Assembly (NCBI GenBank): GCA_017983795.1
Contig: JAGOAS010000019.1
Span: forward strand, 35,036-99,035
Origin: Piscinibacter sp.
Lineage (GTDB): Bacteria > Pseudomonadota > Gammaproteobacteria > Burkholderiales > Burkholderiaceae_C
Direction of reading: 5' to 3'
DNA: 64,000 nt
The notes under the pieces were generated by a model that saw nothing but the letters and a program-made list of their open reading frames with translations, was not told where the DNA came from and did not search any database. Below are positions 58,404 through 64,000 of this stretch, in pieces; the first letter of the stretch is position 1; each line of letters opens with the position of its first letter. The translations under genes and the position numbers were made by a program.

Positions 58404-58883
58404 TCAGGCGAAGGTGAGCAGTTCCATCACGTCCTCCTCGAACATCTCGCCGGGGATGGCCTGCTTGAGGCGCCCCTGGCGATCGACCAGCAGCGTGAGC
58501 GGGATGACGCGGCGCGCGGCCAGCGCCGCGGCGAGCGCGTCGTGGTCCAGGCTGACGGGGAAGGCATAGCCGTTGACGGCGAGGTAGCGCTGCACCGCCG
58601 CGCGGTCGCGCTCGCGGCACACCGTCAGCACCTGCGGACCGCCGTCGCCGCCGGCGCGGTAGAGCTTGTCGACATGGGCGTTGTGGCGCTTGCAGAACGG
58701 GCAGCTGATCGACCAGAACACCACCACCTGCGCGCGGCCGGCCGCCGGCGTCCAGCGTGCGCCGTCGAGCAGCGTCACCTCCGGCCAGCGCACGAGTTCG
58801 CCCGGCGCGGCCGGTGCCGCGTAGGCTGCGCCAGCCGTGCAGGCTGCGGCCGCAAGCAGGAAGGCGCGCCGGCTGCGCTTCAC
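58404..58883 (-). CDS. TlpA/ResA-type periplasmic thioredoxin
   Basis: 159 residues. N-terminus KRSRRAFLLAAAACTAGAAYA has a twin-arginine and a hydrophobic core, so export by Tat or Sec. Thioredoxin fold with active site SISCPFCKRH; the cis-Pro loop is VIPLTLLVDRQGRLKQ. Reductant or thiol handler in the periplasm; with the neighbours it may reduce a sulfur carrier. Overlaps the metallo-hydrolase stop by 4 bases. Confidence 0.92.
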   Translation of the reverse strand: MKRSRRAFLLAAAACTAGAAYAAPAAPGELVRWPEVTLLDGARWTPAAGRAQVVVFWSISCPFCKRHNAHVDKLYRAGGDGGPQVLTVCRERDRAAVQRYLAVNGYAFPVSLDHDALAAALAARRVIPLTLLVDRQGRLKQAIPGEMFEEDVMELLTFA

Positions 58884-59818
58884 TTCGCCTCGTGCTCCAT
58901 CAGCAGGTAGGTGTTGTAGGCGTTGATGCGGTTGGCGGCCTGGAACAGCGGCAGCTTGTCGAAGCGCGACCAGTCGGCCCTCGCATACGCCTCCTCGAAG
59001 GGCTCCATGTTACGCGCGGCCTCGCCCATGGTCAGGCGCAGGTGCGCGAGGTAGTCGCGCGTCAGCTGCAGGTCGGCGCGCGCACTCGTCGAGGCCGGCC
59101 CGTGGCCGGGCACCACCACGGCGATGTCGTAGCCGAGCAGGCTGTCGAGCGCCTCTATCCAGCGGCGGCTGTCGGCCTGGCCGACGAAGGGCACGCGGCC
59201 GCGGAATACCAGGTCGCCGGCGAACAGCACGCGCAGCCGGGGCACGTAGACCACCAGATCCTCGGGCGTGTGCGAGGGGCCCACCGGTTGCAGGCGGAAC
59301 TCCATGCCGCCGAGCGTGAGCGTGGTCGGGCCGTCGATCCAGCGATCCGCCGGCACGAGCCGCGTGTTCTCGTCGATCCAGGGGAAGATCTGCTCGCGGC
59401 TCACCTTCAGGCGCTGCGCGGCGGTCTCCGAGTTGAGGTATTCGCCGGCGGCGCGCTGCGCGATCACCGTCGCGCCCGCCGCCTTGAAGGCCTGCAGGCC
59501 GTAGATGTGGTCGGCGTGGTAATGGGTGATGATGACGTGCGTCACCGGCAAGGGCGTGATGCGGCGGATCTGCGCGAGCAGTTCCTCCGCCAGTGCCGGT
59601 GAGCCGAGCGCGTCGATCACCACCACGCCGTCGTTCGTGAGCACGAAGCCGGCGTTGGAGATGAAGTTGCGGTTCGCCGCCGAGCCCAGCGCCGACTGCC
59701 CCTGCACCATCCACACGCCGGGCGCCACCGCCTCGGGCACGGGCGTGTCCTGCGCGCGCGCGGCGCCGTGCAGCAGCAGCGCCGGCACGGCCAGCAGCAG
59801 GGCCGCCAGGGATCTCAT
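58880..59818 (-). CDS. SoxH-like periplasmic metallo-beta-lactamase-fold hydrolase
   Basis: 312 residues with signal peptide (cleavage near ARAQD). Metal site: ITHYHADHIYGL (HxHxDH), PSHTPEDLVVY, FAGDLVFRGRVPFVG and VVPGHGP supply the usual ligands. Related proteins are called SoxH in sulfur oxidation loci and are near quinoprotein systems; a thioester or glyoxalase-like job is possible. First gene of the minus-strand set; divergent from the fccA-like gene through an AT-rich 148-base region (59819-59966). Confidence 0.9.
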   Translation of the reverse strand: MRSLAALLLAVPALLLHGAARAQDTPVPEAVAPGVWMVQGQSALGSAANRNFISNAGFVLTNDGVVVIDALGSPALAEELLAQIRRITPLPVTHVIITHYHADHIYGLQAFKAAGATVIAQRAAGEYLNSETAAQRLKVSREQIFPWIDENTRLVPADRWIDGPTTLTLGGMEFRLQPVGPSHTPEDLVVYVPRLRVLFAGDLVFRGRVPFVGQADSRRWIEALDSLLGYDIAVVVPGHGPASTSARADLQLTRDYLAHLRLTMGEAARNMEPFEEAYARADWSRFDKLPLFQAANRINAYNTYLLMEHEAK

Positions 59819-59966
59819 GCCGGCCCTTCGTGTCGTCCAACGATTCATTCGCATTGACTGATATTTGACTTGTGCAGAAGCAAGCCTGGCAATTGCGTAA
59901 ACCCGGAGCGCGCCGGGCCGCAGGCTTGCCCACAATCGGCGCGATCCACTGCCGAGGAGACCACCG

Positions 59967-60284
59967 ATGCACGAACCCCGTTTCCTGGCCGCCGCCGTGC
60001 TGGCGCTGGCCGCCCCCTGGGCCCTGGCACAGGGTCCGGACGCCAACCTGGCGCGCAATCTCGCCGCCACCTGCGCCAACTGCCACGGCACCAACGGCAA
60101 CGTGCGCGGCAAGGAAGTCAAGCCGCTGGCCGGTGTGTCGGCCGAGAAGATCCTGGCGCAGATCGCCGACTACAAGAGCGGCGCCCAGCCCGCGACGATC
60201 ATGCACCAGATCTCCAAGGGCTACAGCGACGATCAGCTCAAGCTCATCGCCGCCTGGTTCGCCGCCCAGAAGCCGACCCCCTGA
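59967..60284 (+). CDS. fccA: cytochrome c subunit of flavocytochrome c sulfide dehydrogenase (small, FccA-like)
   Basis: 105 residues with signal peptide (cleavage after ALAQG). Heme motif CANCH (Cys36, Cys39, His40) and the axial Met in TIMHQISKGYSDDQLKLIAAWFAAQ. About 80 mature residues, one heme. GGAGA precedes the ATG. It lies 14 bases before the flavoprotein gene, as in FccAB/SoxEF pairs, and should pass electrons from the flavin to cytochrome c. Confidence 0.92.
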   Translation: MHEPRFLAAAVLALAAPWALAQGPDANLARNLAATCANCHGTNGNVRGKEVKPLAGVSAEKILAQIADYKSGAQPATIMHQISKGYSDDQLKLIAAWFAAQKPTP

Positions 60285-60298
60285 GGAGGAGAGACGAC

Positions 60299-61585
60299 AT
60301 GAACGACACGATGTTCTCCCGCCGCCGCCTGCTCGGTGCCGGCGCTGCGCTCGGTGGCCTCGCGCTCACGGGTTGCGCGACCACGTCCTCCGGGCCCGCT
60401 ATCGGCCGCGTGGTGGTGGTCGGCGGCGGCTTCGGCGGCGCCACCGCGGCGCGCTACCTGAAGATGTGGGGCGGCAATGTCGACGTGACGCTGGTCGAGC
60501 GCAACGCCGCCTTCGTCTCCTGCCCGATCTCCAACCTCGTGCTGGGCGGCTACAAGCAGATCGGCGAGCTCACGCGCGGCTACGACGGCCTGAAGGCCAT
60601 GGGCGTGAAGCTGGTGCAGGGCGAAGTGACCGCCATCGATGCGGCCGCCAAGAGGGTGAAGCTGGCCGACGGCAGCACGCTCGCCTACGACCGCCTGGTG
60701 GTCTCGCCCGGCGTCGACTTCATGACCGAAGCCGTGGGCGGCCTCGCCGCGCCGGCCGCGCAGGCGAAGTTCCTGCACGCCTGGAAGGCCGGCGCGCAGA
60801 CCGTCGCGCTGCGCCAGCAGGTCGAGGCGATGAAGGACGGCGGCGTCTTCGCCATCTCCATTCCCAAGGTGCCCTACCGCTGCCCGCCCGGGCCCTACGA
60901 GCGGGCCTGCGTGGTCGCCTCCTACCTGCAGGCGGCCAAGCCCAAGTCCAAGGTGCTGGTGCTCGACGCCAACCCCGAGATCCAGTCGAAGAAGGCGCTG
61001 TTCGAGAAGGCCTTCAAGGACCGCTACGCCGGCATCCTCGAATACCGGCCGAACGCCGAGCTGAAGGAAGTCGACGTGGCCAGCGGCACGGCCAAGCTCG
61101 AGTTCGAGGACGTCAAGGCCGATGTGCTCAACCTCATCCCGCCGCAGCGTGCCGCCGATCTGGCGAAGAATGCGGGCCTGGTCAACGTCAACAACCGCTG
61201 GGTGGGCGTGAACTGGCTGAGCATGGAGTCGACCGCGCTGCCGGGTGTGCACGTGCTGGGCGACGCCACCTTCCCGGCGCCGACCATGCCCAAGTCCGGC
61301 CACATGGCCAACCAGCATGCCAAGGTGGCGGCGGCAGCGATCATCCAGCTGCTCAAGGGCGAGGCGGTGAATGCGACGCCGGTGGTGATGAACACCTGCT
61401 ACAGCTTCGTCTCGGGCAAGGACGTGATCCACGTCGCTTCGGTGCACCAGTACAACGCCGAGCAGAAGACCTTCCTGCCGGTGCAGGGCGCGGGCGGCGT
61501 GTCGGCCGCGGCCAACCAGGTGGAAGGGCGCTACGCGCTTTCGTGGGCCGACAACATCTGGGCCGACAGCCTCGCGCTGGCCTGA
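60299..61585 (+). CDS. fccB: flavocytochrome c sulfide dehydrogenase, flavoprotein subunit
   Basis: 428 residues. Tat signal SRRRLLGAGAALGGLALTGC; the GC also makes a lipobox, so it may be a Tat lipoprotein. FAD Rossmann VVVVGGGFGGATAARYL. Cys75 (VSCPISNLVLGG) matches the flavin-linking Cys42 of Allochromatium FccB, Cys195 (YRCPPGPYERA) its Cys161 and Cys367 (NTCYSFV) its Cys337, the redox pair. Oxidises sulfide to sulfur in the periplasm. GGAGGAG lies 8 bases before the ATG. Convergent with cytochrome c4. Confidence 0.95.
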   Translation: MNDTMFSRRRLLGAGAALGGLALTGCATTSSGPAIGRVVVVGGGFGGATAARYLKMWGGNVDVTLVERNAAFVSCPISNLVLGGYKQIGELTRGYDGLKAMGVKLVQGEVTAIDAAAKRVKLADGSTLAYDRLVVSPGVDFMTEAVGGLAAPAAQAKFLHAWKAGAQTVALRQQVEAMKDGGVFAISIPKVPYRCPPGPYERACVVASYLQAAKPKSKVLVLDANPEIQSKKALFEKAFKDRYAGILEYRPNAELKEVDVASGTAKLEFEDVKADVLNLIPPQRAADLAKNAGLVNVNNRWVGVNWLSMESTALPGVHVLGDATFPAPTMPKSGHMANQHAKVAAAAIIQLLKGEAVNATPVVMNTCYSFVSGKDVIHVASVHQYNAEQKTFLPVQGAGGVSAAANQVEGRYALSWADNIWADSLALA

Positions 61586-61603
61586 TGCGCCAGGGCGTTA
61601 CCG

Positions 61604-62215
61604 CTACTGCAATCCGCTGATGTAGCTCGCCACCGCCTTCAGCTCCAGCTCGCTGAGCTTGGAGGCGATGGTGTGCATCACCGCGTTGTCGTTGGTGCGC
61701 TCGCGCTTGCTGAAGGCCTTGAGCTGGTTCTCCACGTACTGCGCGTGCTGGCCGCCCACGCGCGGCAGGCGGTCGGTGCCGTGGCCGGCGGCGCCGTGGC
61801 AGTCGGCACAGGCGGCGACGCCGGAGAAGGGGTTGCCGCGGTTGTAGACGAAGCGGCCCACCTGCGCGAGCTCGGGATCGGCCACCGCATGCGTGCGCGT
61901 CGGCTTGGACTCGAAGTACATGCCCAGCAGGCGCATCTCCTCGGCCGTGAGGTCGGAGGCCATCGCCTGCATGGTGTCGTTCTTGCGCTTGCCGCTCTTG
62001 TAGTCGGCCAGCTGGCGCTCGACGTAGTTCGCATGCTGGCCGGCCAGGCGCGGGAATACCGGGCTCGAGCTCTCGCCTTCGCTGCCGTGGCAGATGAAGC
62101 ACTTGGCTTCGACGATCTCGACGGCGCGGCTCAGGTCGGCCGCGTGGGCGAGCGGCAGCAGGGCGATGCCCGACAGCAGGGCGAGACAGGCAAGCAGACG
62201 AGGGCGCAGGCTCAT
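61604..62215 (-). CDS. diheme cytochrome c4
   Basis: 203 residues with signal peptide (cleavage near AHAAD). Two heme domains: KCFICHGSEGES and CADCHGAAGHGTDRLPRVGGQH, each followed by the c4-type helix motif (NYVERQLADYKSGKRKNDTMQAMA, QYVENQLKAFSKRERTND); axial Met residues in MQAMAS and VMHTIAS. Electron carrier for sulfur oxidation to a terminal oxidase. Last gene of the minus-strand set, DsrE, YeeE, cytochrome c4. Converges with fccB 18 bases away. Confidence 0.94.
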   Translation of the reverse strand: MSLRPRLLACLALLSGIALLPLAHAADLSRAVEIVEAKCFICHGSEGESSSPVFPRLAGQHANYVERQLADYKSGKRKNDTMQAMASDLTAEEMRLLGMYFESKPTRTHAVADPELAQVGRFVYNRGNPFSGVAACADCHGAAGHGTDRLPRVGGQHAQYVENQLKAFSKRERTNDNAVMHTIASKLSELELKAVASYISGLQ

Positions 62216-62237
62216 GATGGAGGCGTCGTGTGCAGGT

Positions 62238-63350
62238 TCAGGTGAAGGCGCGGCTGGCCGGCACCGGCTGGTCGCCGAGGTGGGGCTGGGCGGCTTCGTG
62301 GCCATGCTGGTCGATCAGCCGGTCGGTGAGCGCCGCGCCCGCCCACATCGCGCTGAGCGTAACCCACGAGGTGACGGTGAATACCGCTGCGCCGGAGAGG
62401 CCCGCGCCGACTGCGCAGCCGCCGGCCGTCATGCCGCCGAAGCCCATCAGCAGCGCGCCGATCAGGTAGCGCCGCATCGAGGCGCCGCCGGCAAAGCCTT
62501 CGAGCTTGAGCTCGCGAAACAGCGCGGCCGCGACGAAGGCGCCGAGGAAGACGCCGGGCACCAGGCCGAGGTCGAAGGTGGGCGGTTTGTCGGGCGCGAA
62601 CAGCACGCGCGTCAGCACCTCGGCGCTCGGCCCGGTGAAGCTGAGCGCCTGGATGGGCGCGAGCCCGGCTTCCATCGAGGTGGCCGCCACCGTGGCGGTG
62701 AACCACCAGGCGGCCGCGATCGCCAGGCCGACGACGCTCGCCCCCGCCCAGCCCCAGGGCGCGACACGCTGGCGCCGCGCCCACAGCACCGCGGCGGCCA
62801 GCCACACCGCGCCGAACAGCAGCGCGCCGGGGCGGCCCAGGCCGGTGATCACCGTGAGGTCGCGCGAGGAGCCGCCTTCGACCGTCCACCACGCCGAGAT
62901 GTGCTCGCGCCAGGGCGAGAGCGCACCCGTCCAGGAGGCCTGCGCCGCCACCGCGAAGACCAGGCCCGACAGCACCGAGCGCAGGTTGCCCTGCGCGGCC
63001 AGCACCAGCAGTCGGCTCGAACAGCCGCGCGCGAGGATCATGCCGATGCCGAACAACGCGCCGCCCACCGCCGCACCGGAAAGACTGCCGCGCGCGGCGA
63101 GCTGGCGCGCATTGCTCACGTCCATCGCGCCGAGCGCGATCAGCCCTTGCGTGGCCAGCAGCGCGATCGAGAAGGCGAACAGCCAGACGGTGAGCTTGCC
63201 GCCCGGCATGCCGCGCGCAAACTCGATCACCGCTGAGCGCAGGCAGAAGCGCGAGCGCTGCGCGAAGAAGCCGAACACGAAGCCGATGCAGACGCCGCCG
63301 CCGGCCAGCACCGGCGCCTGGCCGAAGCGGTCGAGCAGCGTCTCGAGCAT
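62238..63350 (-). CDS. YeeE/YedE-family permease, full length (SoxT/TsuA-like)
   Basis: 370 residues, about nine to ten membrane segments. Three Cys motifs: QRSRFCLRSAVIEFARG, ILARGCSSRLLVLAAQGNLRS and MTAGGCAVGAGLSGAAV, the Cys ladder of TsuA used to carry thiosulfate or sulfide. It equals both halves of the split pair at 24334-25235 joined. Twenty-two bases before cytochrome c4, 10 after DsrE. Probably brings a sulfur compound in or out for the oxidising enzymes. Confidence 0.93.
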   Translation of the reverse strand: MLETLLDRFGQAPVLAGGGVCIGFVFGFFAQRSRFCLRSAVIEFARGMPGGKLTVWLFAFSIALLATQGLIALGAMDVSNARQLAARGSLSGAAVGGALFGIGMILARGCSSRLLVLAAQGNLRSVLSGLVFAVAAQASWTGALSPWREHISAWWTVEGGSSRDLTVITGLGRPGALLFGAVWLAAAVLWARRQRVAPWGWAGASVVGLAIAAAWWFTATVAATSMEAGLAPIQALSFTGPSAEVLTRVLFAPDKPPTFDLGLVPGVFLGAFVAAALFRELKLEGFAGGASMRRYLIGALLMGFGGMTAGGCAVGAGLSGAAVFTVTSWVTLSAMWAGAALTDRLIDQHGHEAAQPHLGDQPVPASRAFT

Positions 63351-63360
63351 GTCGCTTGCT

Positions 63361-63774
63361 CTACGGTTTGATGTAGGCCGCGCCCTCGCGCTGCAGCTTG
63401 GCCACGCGCACCACGCCCGAGGGCGTGAAGCCGGCCTCCTCGATGAACTGATCCTTCTTCAAACCGCGGTTCTTCAGCGTGATCTCGCAGACCTCGAACT
63501 TCACGCCGCGCGCCACCAGCTCCTGCACGGCCACCTCGTAGGGGTTGCCGTTGCGGTCCTTGGCGTCTTTCATCAGGAAGTCGACGCCGTTGGCGTGGGC
63601 CACGGCGGTGATCTTCGCACCCGGGTCGACGTCGAGGTGGTTCTTGATGTTGCGAAGACCCTTGAGGGCTTGCGTCGCGGCATCGTCGAAGTGGTAGACC
63701 ACCTTGTCCTGAGCGAACGCGCCGAAAGCGGCGAGCGCGAGCAGCGCGGCGGTGAAGAGGCGTCGGATGAGCAT
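63361..63774 (-). CDS. exported DsrE-family protein
   Basis: 137 residues with signal peptide (cleavage near GAFAQD). DsrE/F fold: KVVYHFDDAATQALKGLRNIKNHLDVDPGAKITAVAHANGVDFLM, and FEVCEITLKNRGL holding the single Cys that carries persulfide in DsrE proteins. Periplasmic versions occur with sulfide dehydrogenase and YeeE permeases and may hand sulfur to them. First gene of its operon. Confidence 0.92.
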   Translation of the reverse strand: MLIRRLFTAALLALAAFGAFAQDKVVYHFDDAATQALKGLRNIKNHLDVDPGAKITAVAHANGVDFLMKDAKDRNGNPYEVAVQELVARGVKFEVCEITLKNRGLKKDQFIEEAGFTPSGVVRVAKLQREGAAYIKP

Positions 63775-64000
63775 GGCTTGTCCTCCAGTAGCAGGCTCAG
63801 GCGAGCCCGGGGTTACCTTGCACGCCGATCAGCCGCGGCGTGTTGATGCGGCGCGGCGCAACGCGCCCCTTGGCGGCCCCTCGTCGTTTCGTGTGGAATC
63901 CAACACCGACAATAGCTGGTCGTAGTCGAGCCCGGTGGGCATGTGGGCAGGCCGCATTTGGGCCTGTCCACATGTCCACGGGGCGGCTGTTCAACGGTTC

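Noticed and set aside
59819-59966. AT-rich region with two TTGACT boxes (59854, 59865) as a defined promoter or ArsR site
   Set aside because: No convincing -10 boxes or dyad could be seen; only recorded as the likely promoter region of the divergent sulfur operons.
63797-63994. 65-codon open frame on the minus strand at the window edge
   Set aside because: Low similarity to anything, composition typical of a random high-GC frame, and no ribosome site; left as intergenic.

Overview
The window looks like a chromosomal stretch of a high-GC (roughly 70%) betaproteobacterium of the order Burkholderiales, in the Rubrivivax/Leptothrix/Ideonella range. This is inferred from a Bug/TctC-type periplasmic receptor, the paired DUF3482 GTPase and DUF2868 membrane protein, a flavocytochrome c sulfide dehydrogenase set, codon use, and intergenic repeats resembling ones I recall from Burkholderiales. 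No phage, integrase, transposase, CRISPR, tRNA or rRNA was seen. Genes are packed tightly, often with 4-nt ATGA overlaps, and no gene-free stretch exceeds 300 bases. The longest are 34682-34938 (257 nt, twin hairpins), 63775-64000 (226 nt, nothing recognised) and 8117-8332 (216 nt, nothing recognised).

Layout. 1-8116: catabolic and uptake operon with a partial aldehyde dehydrogenase, an enoyl-CoA hydratase, a Bug receptor, a complete branched-chain-type ABC importer (receptor, LivH, LivM, LivG, LivF) and a small unknown protein. 8333-10816: a SIR2-like NADase domain fused to TPR repeats, a possible single-gene defence protein. 10813-14504 (minus): a TetR-controlled HlyD/FtsX-type permease/ATPase exporter with a 28-bp operator-like palindrome. 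14608-16955: DUF302 protein, a small unknown protein, and an Omp85-like outer-membrane protein. 16972-23489: an AcrR-type repressor divergent from a complete RND efflux pump, with an AcrR-like palindrome between them. 23490-30722: TerC protein, a split YeeE/YedE pair, DUF3482/DUF2868 pair, an orphan divergent MbtH protein and a P-type ATPase. 30800-34681: a small cytochrome c, a PlsC acyltransferase, a SUV3-like RNA helicase and a SirB2-like protein.

34682-38501: two large hairpins, then a nitric-oxide stress locus (NnrS, NsrR, DUF2249, DUF59 protein, unknown membrane protein) with two NsrR-like boxes in the divergent promoter. 38473-46691: a B12-binding radical SAM protein, an HD-GYP response regulator and a very large hybrid histidine kinase translationally coupled to it. 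46679-50944: a degenerate family-2 glycosyltransferase, small exported proteins, a protein with two possible AP2-like repeats, and a KefB-type antiporter. 51016-56058 (minus): MoxR ATPase, DUF58, TgpA-like transglutaminase and MltB-like lytic transglycosylase in one overlapping operon. 56094-57580: an HDAC-family deacetylase and two small proteins. 57659-63774: a sulfur-oxidation region with an ArsR regulator, three small c-type cytochromes or cytochrome c4, a periplasmic thioredoxin, a SoxH-like metallo-hydrolase, flavocytochrome c sulfide dehydrogenase, a YeeE/YedE permease and a DsrE-like protein.

The strongest unexplained signal is the hairpin pair at 34718-34790 and 34836-34908. Each is 73 nt with 24-bp stems around a 25-nt loop that is 24/25 identical (in opposite orientation), while the stems differ by seven compensatory base-pair changes. 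The SIR2-TPR gene is the best candidate for an undescribed defence protein.
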